A stretch of 64,000 nt of DNA, taken from Leptobrachium leishanense. Its lineage: Eukaryota > Chordata > Amphibia > Anura > Megophryidae. The stretch lies in contig CM019068.1 of assembly GCA_009667805.1 (NCBI GenBank), positions 4,695,218-4,759,217 on the forward strand. The letters are read 5' to 3'. How positions within the stretch are numbered: the stretch's first letter is position 1; every line of letters begins with the position of its first letter. Below are positions 1-11,019 of the stretch, one piece after another. The notes under the pieces were generated by a model. That model was not told the DNA's origin, made no database searches, and was given only the letters and a program-made list of their open reading frames with translations. The position numbers and the translations under genes were made by a program.

Positions 1-488
1 CTCTGTGCGGGCAGGATGAGCTCTGCAACTTTCCCCTTGTATCGTGGATCAAGAAGGGTTGCCAACCAGTAATAATCCCTCTCCTTGATTGCACGAATCC
101 TGGGGTCCTTTAGCAGGCTTTGCATCATTAGGGAGCCCATGCAGCATAGGTTGGAGGTGGCATTAGCTTCCGAGTCTTCCTGGTCAATGAGGATGACCGT
201 ATCGTGCACTTCCTCCTCCCAGCCACGCACTAGCCCTTCTGTTTCTGGGCACACAAAACCCTCCCTTGAGGAATCCCCACCTTCAATGCCCCCATTACTT
301 AAATATTCCTCCTCCTCCTCATCCTCCTCCTGTCTGATCTGAGTAGGACCCGCTGGAATGCTGTCTGCGGAAAGACTGGGGCCTTGAGAGCTAGGGAAGG
401 CCTCCTCTTCCTCCTGCTGCTCTGCCTCTAGAGCCACATCTATAATTCCCCGCAGAGTGTGCTCCAGCAGGAACACTAAAGGAATTGT
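1..488 (-). pseudogene. hAT transposase copy 1, C-terminal part (runs off the window)
   Basis: Read on the minus strand, this piece encodes the linker and C-terminal part of a hAT transposase: an acidic stretch rich in Glu, then a block containing VHDTVILIDQEDS and the motif WLATLLDPRYKGKVAEL, which is typical of the region before the hAT dimerisation domain. The end of the gene lies beyond base 1. It is a continuation of the transposase at 871-2539, separated by a LINE insertion at 489-864; removing that insertion joins the two parts through SDTIPLVFLLEH in frame. The same protein segment occurs again on the plus strand at 5551-5780 with only a few differences, so the window holds two related hAT copies in opposite orientation. 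Confidence 0.8.
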
Positions 489-864
489 ACAGCTTGGAAA
501 AAAGACGAGACAGAGGAGATATGATAGAAACATTTAAATACGTAAAGGGAATCCACAAGGTAGAGGAAGGGAGTATATTTAAAAGGAAACAAAGTAGCAA
601 AACAAGAGGACATAGTCTTAGATTAGAGGGGCAAAGGTTTCAAAGTAACATCAGAAAGCATTATTTTACCAAAAGGGTGGTGGATACATGGAACAGTCTT
701 CCAGTTGAAGTGGTAGAGGCCAAAACAGTAATTGAATTTAAGCAAGCATGGGATAGGCATAAGGCTATCCTAAACAAAAGATAAATCCAGGTAAAGTATC
801 CATGTAATTGGGCAGACTAGATGGGCCGAAAGGTTCTTATCTGCCGACATTTTTCTATGTTTCT
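489..864 (+). mobile_element. 5'-truncated CR1/L2-type LINE 3' end inside the hAT gene
   Basis: The fragment encodes the extreme C-terminus of a non-LTR retrotransposon ORF2 (RRDRGDMIETFKYVKG, then KRVVDTWNSLP and a stop near 784) followed by a short 3' tail with GATGGGCCGAAAGGTTCTTA, a tail common to many CR1/L2/Rex1-like LINEs of amphibians. It interrupts the minus-strand hAT ORF and is flanked by AATTGT at 483-488 and 865-870, a likely target duplication. Only about 375 bases remain, so it is a dead 5'-truncated copy. The exact LINE clade is an inference. A more upstream piece of a similar LINE lies at 15437-15593. Confidence 0.8.
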
Positions 865-870
865 AATTGT

Positions 871-2539
871 GTCACTGATGCATGCATTGTCCCTGCTCAC
901 CATCCTCGTTGCCTCCTCAAATGGTGACAGTACAGTGCATGCATCCTTGATCATCAGCCACTGCGGGGGGGAGGAACAAGTTGACCTGAACCTGTCCTTG
1001 TGCCATACTCACACAGGTACTCGTTGATGGCCCTCTGATGCTTGTGCAGACGCTGCAGCATTGCTAATGTCGAGTTCCACCTGGTGGGCATGTCACAGAT
1101 CAGACGGTTTGTGGGAAGGTAGAATTCTCTTTGAATTTCTGCCAGGCGAACGCTTGCTGGGAATGACCATCTGAAGTGGCTGCAGACTTTTCTGGCCTGG
1201 ATGAGAAGCTCTGGCAGGCCTGGGTACTTGGTTAGGAAACGCTGTACCACCAGATTTAGGACGTGTGCTAGGCATGGTACATGCGTCAATTTACCCTTGC
1301 GTAGGGCGGAGAGATGGTTGCTGCCATTATCACAGACGATCATTCCCAGCTCAAGCTGGCGTGGTGTTAACCATCTCTGCACCTGCCCCTGCAGAGCTGA
1401 CAAAATTTCTAACCCGGTGTGGCTCCTGTCCTCTAAACAAACCAGCTCAAGCACAGTATGGCATCTTTTTGCTTGAGCCATTGCGTAGACCCTGTCAGGC
1501 ATCGGTTTAACTGCCACTTCGCCAGAGACAGAGAAGGAGGAGGAGGAGGAGGAGGAGGAAGAGGTGGTGGTGGTGGAGCAGACAGACCTCATACAAGCAG
1601 CTTTCTGGAGGCGTGGTGGATGAACAAGCTCCAGCACAGAGCCCCTTCTTGGATCACTCCCAGCTGCAATCAGAGTTACCCAGTGTGCCGTGAAGGAAAT
1701 GTAACGACCCTGTCCATGCTTGCTGGACCACGTGTCTAAAGTCACATGTACCTTGCTGCTGACTGCCTTTCCCAATGACTGGATAACATTGTCTTCCACG
1801 TGCTGGTATAGTGCTGGAATGGCCTTGCGTGAAAAGTAATAGCGTTTTGGAACCTGCCACTGTGGTACAGCACATTCAGCAAATTCACGGAAGGGAGCAG
1901 AGTCCACCAGCTGGAAAGGCAGCAGCTGCAATGCGAGTAGACGCTGTGCTTGGGGATGGTTGGGACTATATTTTTTATTTCGCTGCAGCAGCTGCGGCAA
2001 CGTAATCTGACTGCGTAAATCTTCAGCTACTGGGATGATGTCACATTGTGAAGAAGGACCTGGTACATTCATTACTGTAGCATCATCCCTGTCAGTGGAG
2101 GTTGTAGGCAATGACATGGCAGGACAAACAGTGGGGGTAGAGACAGATGAGGAGGAGGAGGAGGACCTACGCAAAGTTTTGTGCCAACGGGATGTTTGGC
2201 ACTTATTCATATGTCGCCTCAAGCACGTGGTACCCAAGTGTCCGGTATCTTTCCCACGCTTAAGCCTCATCTGACATAGATTACAAATAGCAGCGCTGTG
2301 CTCTACTGCACATTTCTTAAAGAACTCCCAGACAACAGAGTTCCTGCATGTGTTCTTTGAGACAACAGCGCTCTGCACCGGAGCAGCTCTGACATGTGAT
2401 GCCTTGGACTGGCTAGTGCTACGGTTGGTCACAGAGGATGTTGTGCCTCGTGTTTGCTGTGCCTCCTCCTCCCCCTCTTCCTCACTTAATTCCTCTGTTC
2501 GATCTGGCACCCAGGTGGAGTCAGTGACCTCATTATCAT
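871..2539 (-). pseudogene. hAT transposase copy 1: BED zinc finger and catalytic core
   Basis: The minus strand carries an open frame of about 518 codons. In order: an acidic N-terminus, a BED-type zinc finger (CNLCQMRLKRG followed by a distal H and C), a Ser-rich linker, and the RNase H-like catalytic core of hAT/ZBED transposases. Two catalytic Asp are visible in VTLDTWSS and VCDNGSNHL, followed by CLAHVLNLVVQ and DMPTRWNSTL. The frame is lost in a run of seven G at about 965-971 just after the core; beyond it the protein continues in another frame (PQWLMIKDAC) up to the LINE insertion. The N-terminus is cut off by a solo LTR at 2540. Homology to the hAT superfamily is clear. Domestication is unlikely given the breaks. 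Confidence 0.88.
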
Positions 2540-3426
2540 TGTGACGGAACGGCCGCCACAGGATTTATTTAGTTTAATTTCATTCTTATTGTGTTATATT
2601 TTGTTTACCCTTTTTATAGAAACTAATTTCCTTTGGTAGATTTAAGGTAAAACTGATGCAAGACTTCTAATTAATCATGTTTTTCCCCTGCACCATCCTG
2701 CTAGTTTATGCTCAGTTATATTGTGTGGTTTTAAATGTATTGTCAATTGCTCATTTTTAGTTTTAAATAGACTTATATTTCTTTAGTTAAATGTGGTTTT
2801 TAAAAACACTACCTGCCACTAGTGTCAAATGCTTTCCTTTGTATAAAATATACAATAGGTTTGAGTAATTTGTGGATTATGCAAAAGTGCTTTCTGTTTG
2901 GATATCTGTTTACCTGTTCTGAAAGGTTGGGAGTCACATTGTCTCAGCCACCCACTATCTGATTCCCTTTACAATGGGTTATGTAAATCACTGTATGTGA
3001 TCACTGTGAGGTCAAGACTTCATCTGCATACAACCAGTGGACCCAAGTGAAGACTGAGAGGACCTGAGAGAAGCCTGCAATGGTCTTGGAACCAACCAAT
3101 CAGAACCTGGGCTATGGCTAGCCCCTGTGCAGAATTCACTCGAGGGGTCTGGGGGCGGGCCAGGGGAGAACAATGGTTTCATTCCTCATAAATAACCCTG
3201 TATTCTCCATGTTAAAATAAACTCATTCCTGTTTGAACCTTTACTCTTGCCTCAGCTAGTAATTGGGGATAATAGGGCTTGGGGAACCGCGACGCTGCAA
3301 GGACCGTGGAAAGAAACGCTGGACCACCGCCGAATCCCTACCGGCCGCTACCCCTGACTCTACACCCCCAGACCAGCTCGGCGCTGACGGTGGATCTACC
3401 GGGCAGGGTAGCGGGGATCCGCTACA
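2540..3426 (+). mobile_element. Solo LTR inserted in the hAT transposase ORF
   Basis: An 887-bp insertion starts TGTGACGG and ends GCTACA. It is flanked by perfect 5-bp duplications ATCAT at 2535-2539 and 3427-3431, as expected of LTR retrotransposons. Plus-strand AATAAA at 3216-3221 suggests plus orientation. There is no internal coding sequence or second LTR, so it is best read as a solo LTR left by LTR-LTR recombination. Removing it plus one target copy rejoins the minus-strand hAT reading frame (GEDDND to NEVTDSTW). Gypsy, ERV and BEL origins cannot be told apart here. A similar start (TGTGACGG) occurs at 23364. Confidence 0.8.
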
Positions 3427-3543
3427 ATCATTGTCATCTTCACCCCCTATCTCCTCGTCACTGGAGCCAACTTGGCAGTATGCTGCAGCTGCTGGGGCAA
3501 CATGAGTGCCAGTTATTTGTGTGTCATCACTGACACAGATCAC
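3427..3543 (-). pseudogene. hAT transposase copy 1, N-terminal piece
   Basis: This short minus-strand piece encodes the acidic N-terminus of the hAT transposase (THVAPAAAAYCQVG, then SSDEEIGGEDDND) and joins in frame to 2534 downward once the solo LTR is removed. No convincing ATG was identified; the open frame extends to a GTG at 3543, so the true start is uncertain or lost. Confidence 0.65.
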
Positions 3544-3850
3544 CTCAATTCACAAATGTTTTGTAGAAATTAGTGAGCCCCAAAATACAGCGTGGTACTG
3601 GATGTGTGACGAGACACAGATCACCTCAATTCACAAATGTTTTAAAGAAATTAGTGAGCCCAAAAAAGACTTGCTGACTGTGTGACAAGACACAGAAGAT
3701 CACCTCAATTCACAAATGTTTTCCACAAAGTTGTAAACCCCCAAAAAAATTGCTGGCACAGTGACAAGACACACATCACCTAAGTTCCCTGATATTTGGT
3801 AGAAATGAGACCCCCCAGTAGTGTGGCAGACTGGCAGTAACAAGACACAA
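3533..3850. repeat. About 80-bp subterminal tandem repeats of hAT copy 1
   Basis: Four diverged copies of a roughly 80-bp unit beginning GACACAGATCACCTCAATTC start near 3533, 3614, 3694 and 3768. Their place next to the transposase N-terminus fits the subterminal repeats of hAT elements that bind transposase. Binding is inference from family knowledge. Confidence 0.6.
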
Positions 3851-4079
3851 CTATCTCCTCTGAAATCCTCTGAAATGCGTGCAGAAGCGCTGCGTGGAAA
3901 CGTTATATAGTGTGCTGCGGGACTTAGCTCTGTGAACCATGATTGGGCAAAATTTGCCCAATCAGGACTCTGAGCGGTGATTGGCATAGTGTTGAACCAG
4001 TCTTGCACCAGATAGGAATATGAGGAAACTACACCCCTGATCCCACGCTTCCTCATTGAAGTTCCTCATTGAAGTTCCT
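3851..4079. other. Non-coding 5' part of hAT copy 1
   Basis: AT- and T-rich non-coding sequence probably belonging to the 5' untranslated end of hAT copy 1. It contains a small tandem duplication (CCTCATTGAAGTT twice near 4050-4080). No terminal inverted repeat was found before the LTR-like sequence starts, so the end of the element is missing. Confidence 0.4.
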
Positions 4080-4367
4080 AGCTTAGCTATTGCAGACCTG
4101 CCTTCCATCGATCCTTGCCTGGTACCCCTTCCTGCTCTTGATCCATAGACCTTCCTGTACACCCTCTGCTATTCTGGACATTCTCTACGGTATACTCCAT
4201 TGCCCCCTGTACCCTCTGCTTTCCATGATTGATATACCCTGTACCAGATCTCTGCTAATTCTTGACCACTCTATTGCCTATTCCTATTTTGTACCTGCGC
4301 CTGATTTATATGTTCTCTATATCCATTGTTTATTTTCCTAGTCTGTTGTCTGTTTATTTGTATTCAC

Positions 4368-5443
4368 TAGACATGTGCACAGCACAAAATTTCGTTTTGA
4401 ACTAATGGATTAGTACTAAAATGCAATTTATTTAGTTGCTAAAGAATTTCGTTTTCAGTTCTTTAGTATGAAAACTAATTTCGTTCATCCGAAAACCAGT
4501 GGATACAATTACTATTGTTGTGGTGGCTCCTCAGAGGGCTGAGATTGCTGCTTGTTACAGTATCTCTCACTCTCAGCACAATGTGGGCCATATTACATAG
4601 TTGGTGCTAACTTAACCAGAGCTGTTGTAACCTTCCCAGAGCCATTATAGCCTATGGAGGTTTTCAGTTTACAACAGGTTAAGTTAGCACCAACATTGTA
4701 ATACTGCCCCGTGTCAGGCAAAGCTGTTACAGTAACTGACTGCTGCTCATCACAGCGCTCAGAGTTTCTGTAAAACTAGTAAATAATATTTTTATGTAAG
4801 AGGTTAGAACAATATTATTTCCTTGTTTTACTGAAACTCTGAGCGCTGTTACAGTCAGTTACTGTAACAACTGAGCCTGATACATTGTACTGAGATATAA
4901 TGTAACAAGCAGCCGATCTCAGCGCTCACAGCCACTGGATTTAAAGGGCTAAAAAAAAAAGGCTCTCTCTGTATAATGTTTAGAACATCCTCCTGCATTA
5001 ATTAATACCCCTCTTTGTATAATGTAGATAACATCCTCCTGCATTAATGTCCCTCTCTGTATAGAACATTCTCCTCAATTTATACCTTTCTCTGTATAAT
5101 GTATATAACATCCTCCTGCATTAATACCCCTCTCTGTATAATGTATAGAACATACTCCTGCATTAATTAATGCCACTCTCTGTATAGAACATCCTACTGC
5201 ATTGGCATGTGGAGGGTGCAGAACTTCGGATGTTGCGATGTTGCGATCTTCATTGCTGGTCCCTCTTCATTCATCAATGTAATATCACAAAAAGGACTGA
5301 AACTAAAATGTAGTGCATTTTATATTTTAGTTTCTTTCGTTTTTTGTACTGAGCAGTTTCGTTTCTCTTGAGTCATACTAAAACTAAATTATCCCAAAAT
5401 TCGGACTAAATCGTTTTAGTACTAAAACGAATGCACATGTCTA
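4368..5443. mobile_element. hAT-type MITE with perfect 8-bp target duplication
   Basis: A 1076-bp non-coding element has inverted ends TAGACATGTGCA and lies between perfect 8-bp duplications GTATTCAC at 4360-4367 and 5444-5451. The 8-bp duplication and TAG-type termini indicate a non-autonomous hAT element. Inside are a long inverted stretch around 4560-4900 and a short tandem array at 4960-5210. The intact duplication suggests a fairly recent insertion. Confidence 0.85.
4960..5210. repeat. Tandem repeat inside the hAT MITE
   Basis: About five copies of a 45-60 bp unit containing CTCTGTATAATGTATAGAAC and ATCCTCCTGCATTAAT. It is internal to the MITE and non-coding. Confidence 0.6.
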
Positions 5444-5550
5444 GTATTCACAAATAAACCATGTTACCCTGTATCCTGCCTTCTGATACGTTTACTGCAC
5501 CTTGGGCTCACACCCACATTTCTGCACATCTGCTAGGCCAGGCTCGTGAC

Positions 5551-6305
5551 AGTGGCTGGGAGGAGGAAGTGCACGATACGGTCATCCTCATTGACCAGGA
5601 AGACTCGGCAGTTAATGCCACCTCCAACCTACGCTGCATGGGCTCCTTAATGATGCAAAGCTTGCTAAAGGACCCCAGGATTCGTGCTATCAAGGAGAGG
5701 GATCATTACTGGTTGGCAACCCTTCTTGATCCACGATACAAGGGTAAAGTTGCAGAGCTCATCCTGCCCGCACAGAGGGAGCACAGGATGACAAAACTTG
5801 AGGACGCTCTAAAGCGACACTTGTGTAACACCTTTCCAGGCACTGGTAGATTACCAAGTGCTTACACACGTGCTTCTGAGGCTGCAGGTGATCAGAGGAA
5901 TAGCGGTGAAGGCCAGGGCACTTGACTGATGCATTTTTAAATTTTTTTAGTCCTCGACGCCCAAGGATGTCAAATGTAGGCACCCATTGCCAGCGTCTTC
6001 ACCATATGGTGCAGGACTACCTAGGGGCAAGGGCAGACCTGGATACCTTTCCAGCAAATGATCCACTGGCTTACTGGGTGTTGAGATTGGATCACTGGCC
6101 AGAACTTAGCCAATATGCTATGCAGCTACTAGGTTGCTCTTCATCTAGCGTGTTTTCTGAAAGGACGTTCAGTGCCGCTGGAGGTTTTGTCACAGACAAA
6201 AGAGTGCGTCTGTCCACCGACTCTGTAGACCGGCTGACATTTATAAAAATGAATCAGTCCTGGATCAGCAGCTATCAATCCCCTGATTCTGAAGTAATGG
6301 AATAG
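5551..6305 (+). pseudogene. hAT transposase copy 2, C-terminal half with dimerisation domain
   Basis: The plus strand encodes the C-terminal part of a hAT transposase. It begins with the same block as 1-340 (HDTVILIDQEDSA, then WLATLLDPRYKGK), shifts frame near 5925, and ends in a well-preserved hAT dimerisation domain: DPLAYWVLRLDHWPELSQYA, then SSSSVFSERTFSAAGG with the conserved Glu, and a stop at 6303-6305. The upstream catalytic part is missing, cut at the junction with the LTR-like relic. Together with copy 1 it shows both halves of the family's protein, but from two separate, oppositely oriented copies. Confidence 0.85.
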
Positions 6306-6336
6306 ATCGGGGATGTCCTCTTCTGCATTCACAAAA

Positions 6337-6863
6337 TAGGCTTGTGCACCGATTATTTTTTTTTTCGGTTCGATTCGATTTTTCGAATTTTTTAACTTTT
6401 CGATTCGGCTCGTTTCGACCGATTTCTGTTTCGATTCGGTTCGGCTCGACTTGTTTTTCGTGTACATTTTTTTTTTTGGAATATCGACCATTTTTCGTGT
6501 CACTTAGCTCGTTTTTTGTATCGACTTTTCGTATTTTTGGAAATTTTCGTTTTTCGGAATTGTAAATGGTTTCGGAATATCGACCATTTTTCGTATTTTC
6601 GTGTCACTTAGCTCGTTTTTTGTATCGACTTTTCGTATTTTCGGAAATTTTAGTCTTTTAGGAACGTCTGTTCTCCTCGTTTCAAAGCAATAAATTTCGA
6701 TTTCACACATTTCAAGTACATTCGAAAATATTTCGTTTCGGCTCGGAAAACTTTTCGGATCTGCCATTTTCGGATCTAAAAATTTTCGGAAAATCGGCCG
6801 CATCCGAAAACACGAATCGGGAAATTTCGTGAAAATTCAGAAATTCCGAAACGCACATCCCTA
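6337..6863. mobile_element. hAT-type MITE, perfect 8-bp target duplication
   Basis: A 527-bp AT-rich element, full of TTCGGTTCGATTCG-like motifs, sits between perfect duplications TCACAAAA at 6329-6336 and 6864-6871. Its ends are TAGGCTTGTGC and, inverted, TAGGGATGTGCG. It is non-coding and lies in the 3' region of hAT copy 2, so it inserted after that copy. Confidence 0.85.
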
Positions 6864-6871
6864 TCACAAAA

Positions 6872-7460
6872 CCTCCAGCACTGAACTCTTCCACAATACC
6901 ACAAAAGGGTTACGGTGTGAAGGCACTTGCTGCCATGAAAGGCACAATATTTGGCTGCACTGACGCCTGTGCCAGATTTATATCATTTTAATTTTTTGAA
7001 CCTCAGGGTCCAACCCTGCACTCTTCCACAATACCACAGAGGGGTTACTGTATGATGATACTTGATGGCCTGGCATTAAAGGCACAATATCTGGGTGCAC
7101 TGACGCCCATTAACAGACCAAAAACTTTTCAATATAGGACCACATGGTCCAACCCTGCACTCTTCCACAATACCACAGAGGGGTTACTGTATGATGATAC
7201 TTGCTGCCCTGGCAGTCTTGCACCAAAGGCAGAATATCTGGGTGCACTGACGCCCATTCCCAGATTCATATCTTTTTAATATAGGACCGCATGGGCCACC
7301 CCTGCACTCTTCCACAATAACACAGAGGGGTTACTGTATGATAGTACTTGCATGCCTGGCACTAAAGGCACAATATTTGGGTGCACTGCCATTGATGCCT
7401 GTATCAGATTCATATCCTCAGAGGGGTTACGGTGTGACGGCACTGTTGCCGAAGCGAAAA
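6872..7460. repeat. About 130-bp tandem repeats in the 3' region of hAT copy 2
   Basis: Four to five copies of a unit containing CTTCCACAATACCACAGAGG and GGTTACTGTATGATGATACT. They follow the dimerisation domain and mirror the subterminal repeats of copy 1, so they probably form the other subterminal array of the family. Short open frames here are by-products of the repeat. Confidence 0.65.
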
Positions 7461-8024
7461 GCCCAATTTTAAAGCACCTATTGTTACTTTCATCCAAAGC
7501 CTGCATAAGTTTCACAATAATTTAGCCCAAAAAACCACTAAACTTTTTCTGCGTGTCCTAAAATGTCTTTTCATACAGGCTGCCGCCCCAAGCAGTTGTT
7601 TATGGATAGATTAAAGGAAAAGCATTTACCGTCATATGAAACGTCATTTTTTTGTTTTTAAGTGTTTCTATACATCCTAGAAATCTGCCACTTCACGGGC
7701 AGGTTATGGGGACCTCCTAGGCACGATATTTGAAGGAATTTTTCGTTTTTATTTTTAACCCTTATTTCATGGAAAACTCACTGTCCCTTTTAAAAACGGG
7801 GTTTTTTTTACTTTTTGTCCTTGTTTCCTGTCCCCCAGGGCACTACCCGGACCCCCATACACCTTTGATGGCAAATATGTAGCATATATGCCCTCTTGGA
7901 GGGCACTCTAAAAAACCGAATTTTCAGCCCCATTGACTTGCATGGGGATTCGGGTTGGGGTTCGGTCCCGAACAAATGGGAAGTTCAGGCTCGAATCGAA
8001 CTCGGAGTGTTCGGCTCATCCCTA
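7461..8024. mobile_element. Right terminal part of hAT copy 2, ending in its TIR
   Basis: Non-coding sequence ending TTCGGCTCATCCCTA; read inverted, the end is TAGGGATGAGCCGAAC, a hAT-type terminus. Immediately after it the BEL/Pao coding sequence resumes mid-gene, so hAT copy 2 inserted into, and cut off, the BEL element. The opposite TIR was not found. Confidence 0.65.
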
Positions 8025-9172
8025 CTCATCACATCACTGCTCTGTCAGTTAGGCATTACCATGAGCAAGTCCAGCACCAAGGTCGTCACTTTACAGAGGG
8101 AGCAGTAAGATCTGAAGGTTTCTGGATCGTCGGGATGAAAAGGTGTATATCGTCCATACTCCACAAATGTGTCACGTGTCAAAAACTAAGAGGAAAGCAC
8201 CTACAACAACAGATGGCAGAACTACCAGCTGATCGATTAAGCTCTGAACCACCATTTACAAATGTTGGTATGTACATATTTGGCCCCTGGACTGTGGTTA
8301 CACGCAAAACTCGTGGCGGAGTTACCAACAATAAGCGATGGGCTGCGCTGTTCACTTGCTTGAGCATTCGCGCAGTACACATCGAAGTGATTGAATCAAT
8401 GGATTCTTCCTCTTTCATCGATGCCTTCAGAAGATTTGTTTCTGTACGAGGACCTGTAAAGTTACTTAGATCTGACTGTGGAACTAATTTTACAGGAGCA
8501 GAAAAAATACTGAACTTCTTGAATGACAACAAGTGTAAATGGGAATTCAACCCACCTCACTCCTCTCACATGGGAGGCTCTTGGGAACGCATGATTGGAG
8601 TTGCAAGAAAAATCCTGGACTCTATGCTACTGGACCAGAAAACTTTACAACTTACTCATGAAATCTTAGTCACCCTTCTTGCAGAGGTGTCTGCTATAAT
8701 TAATGCAAGGCCACTGGTCCCTGTGTCTTCAGATCCAGAGTCTCCAGTATTTCTCACTCCAGCCACTCTTCTTACCCAAAAAATTGGGATAGCCACCATA
8801 CCCACAGAAGAATTTGATTGCCCTAATGTTTACAAGCATCAATGGAAATGAGTTCAACATCTGGCTAATACATTTTGGGGCCGTTGGAAGATGGAGTACC
8901 TTTCCAACCTTCAAGGTCGCAGCAAATGGCAAACTAGCAAACCCAACCTACAAGTGGGAGACCTAGTACTCTTGAAAGAGACAGATTCTCATCGCAACCA
9001 TTGGCCTATGGGTCTTATTACAAAAACTATGCCAAGTAATGATGGGAAAGTAAGGAAAGTAGAAGTTAAAGTAATGAAAGAAGATTCTCAACACTTTTAC
9101 TTCAGGCCTATAAAGGAACTTGTACTCCTTCTGCCCAAAGAGGAAGACAAGTCTCTCAAGTCATCAATTTGA
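8025..9172 (+). pseudogene. BEL/Pao retrotransposon integrase (C-terminal part of pol)
   Basis: This frame encodes the integrase end of a BEL/Pao polyprotein. An HHCC zinc-binding domain (RHYHEQVQHQGRHFTEGA to CVTCQKLRG) is followed by the DDE core. The second and third acidic residues are present (LLRSDCGTNF and GGSWERMIGVARKIL). The position of the first Asp reads VGMYIFGPW, where the family usually has Asp before the hydrophobic residue and FGP, so it appears changed to Tyr. An in-frame TGA at 8849-8851 replaces a likely Trp codon, and the same frame continues through the C-terminal domain (VGDLVLLKE) to a stop at 9170-9172. The 5' part of pol is missing, cut by hAT copy 2. Confidence 0.9.
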
Positions 9173-9419
9173 TTCAAAGGGAGGTAAGAAGGATTGGTGC
9201 ATGTTGCTGCCTTCCCCTCTGAAGATGGACTCACTGACTGGTCTTCTCACAGCCTGGACCATCAAGATCTGCAAGAATTGTTAATGTTTGCATTATTTTT
9301 TCTTGTTCTTCCCTTCCCTCTTGTTTTTCAGATGTTCCTGGAAAAGCATCTTCATTTACTTGTTTTTGAACTTTGACTAAAGTTATTTAATTATAGAAAT
9401 CATAGATTTCGACGGGGAG

Positions 9420-9731
9420 TGTCATGTTTCACATGACTTGTGATATGCCGTTAAGTATGGCACATGTCTCATCTAACCCTGGGTTTCTCTCCTCCCCTCT
9501 TCATGGTGCAGTGATTTCCTGTCCAGCTCCACCCTTGTTCATTTCCCAGTAATCCTTTGCAAGCCTCATGGACCCACATCACACTATGATTTTTTTACCT
9601 ATCCGATGTATATTGTTGTGGATTTTCTACAGTTTATATAATAAAACTTCATCAGATCTTCAAGGTATCATCTGGATTGAGTCACTGTCTGTAATTCATC
9701 TAAGACTGGGAGTTATCGCCATCTCATCACA
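9420..9731 (+). mobile_element. 3' LTR of the BEL/Pao element
   Basis: After the integrase stop comes about 250 bases of untranslated sequence and a purine-rich tract GACGGGGAG (9411-9419), a plausible polypurine tract. The LTR then starts TGTCATGTTTCACATG and probably ends ATCACA near 9731. It contains a TATA-like stretch and AATAAA near 9636-9645. The right boundary is inferred from the TG...CA rule; the left LTR is missing, so the target duplication cannot be tested. Confidence 0.75.
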
Positions 9732-11019
9732 ACTGTAAGTTAAGAGATCACATTCTCATTGCTTTGGTGGAGAAACAGAACAAGAAGCATCTGACGCGAG
9801 ATGAGATGGGTGTATGGGATTTATTTGGGTGGTTTAGGGGGTGTTAAATGATTCTGCAAAAGTGCAATCAGGGAGCACCATCTTCTAGCAGTAGCTAAAT
9901 TTTAGGTTAACCCATCGGTGTGGTAATTAGCGCTCGCACTCACTTATCCTGATGTTAACACGTACATATCTGAAAGCTACAGTTAGCGTCACTAGGTAAT
10001 AGATCCCGGAATCTGAATAAATAAGCACCAACTGAAGAGATGCCAGAGATTTCATGGAGATGGACCCAGGAAAATGACCCACACTCCCCTGAAATGAAGT
10101 CACATGACAAGAGAAGCATAAGCATCACAGGCCTCATGCTGGAGCACATGGGAGATGCCGCCTCCATCAGGATGCCCCACGTGCCATAGAGTTACCACAC
10201 AATGACCAGCGGATCCTTCCTGGTCCTGCAGAAACAAACATTAAACACCGGGTCTATTTTTTTTCATACAAAACAAGTTTTGCACAACAATAAACCATTT
10301 TTCATCCCATCCCCGCAGTGCAGAATGTGAGATGGAGAAACACCACCAGCAATTTACACGTTACAGAGCAGGGATAATATATTCAGAAAATGACTTATTA
10401 CTGACACAATGTTTCTAATAAGAGATAATTACGCGAGCCTCCCTCCTCCCAGCTCGCTTAGGTTTAACTGTGTTACATTACTACGGGCGGAGCGTCTAGC
10501 AAGAGCACTCATTCCCACCGCGTCCCGCGGGCTACCTCCCACATTAATCCTCACTTTGCCTCTCATTTCCGTGCTTTAATTCATTGCACGCCCTCTGAAA
10601 GGGTTAATTGCTACACAATGCTATCTCCCCCTCCCCCGGTATGTGGGTTTGTGTGATGTTGTGTCACTCTGTGTTTCCTGGTCTAGTTTTACATAACAAA
10701 CAGGATTTATCTTGATGGGCCTCGATCTGTCATTAATCACCGGCTATGTGTAAGCGGCTGAATAAGGAAGAGAATGTTCATCTCTTAATCCTGGATCAGC
10801 GTCCTCTGCCTAATAACAATAAACTATATTCTGTGTGAAACGCCTCACCATAAACTAGTGTACACACGTCACATTTTGCCAAAACGACACTCATAACACT
10901 AAGGGTGAAGGTCCCGAGGTCAACCTGTCAGTTTACACCTTTATAAAAAGCGAGCATGAATGTGTCACATTCATAATGTTACCGGCTGTAACTGGGGAGT
11001 GGGCTCAGCGGGTGAATAT
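9732..11019. other. Non-repetitive stretch without a recognisable gene
   Basis: No open frame, splice-supported exon or transposon end could be supported here. The stretch 10440-10830 looks more like unique sequence than the rest of the window: mixed composition, several TTAAT/ATTAAT motifs and a CG-containing patch near 10490-10545. It is the best candidate in the window for conserved non-coding DNA, but conservation cannot be judged from one sequence. Confidence 0.4.

Larger units (their letters stand above)
4080..5550 (+). mobile_element. LTR-like relic split by a MITE
   Basis: The two flanks of the MITE (4080-4367 and 5452-5550) form one sequence of pyrimidine-rich 'cctgcc...ttcctg' character with an AATAAA at about 5453, ending GCTCGTGACA just before the hAT copy 2 coding sequence. 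This composition and end resemble the 3' half of a Gypsy-type LTR. No matching TG start or target duplication was found, so the left end is probably lost. Assignment is tentative. Confidence 0.4.

Noticed and set aside
8179..8550. Minus-strand frame opposite the BEL integrase
   Set aside because: Shadow of the plus-strand integrase, which has clear catalytic motifs.
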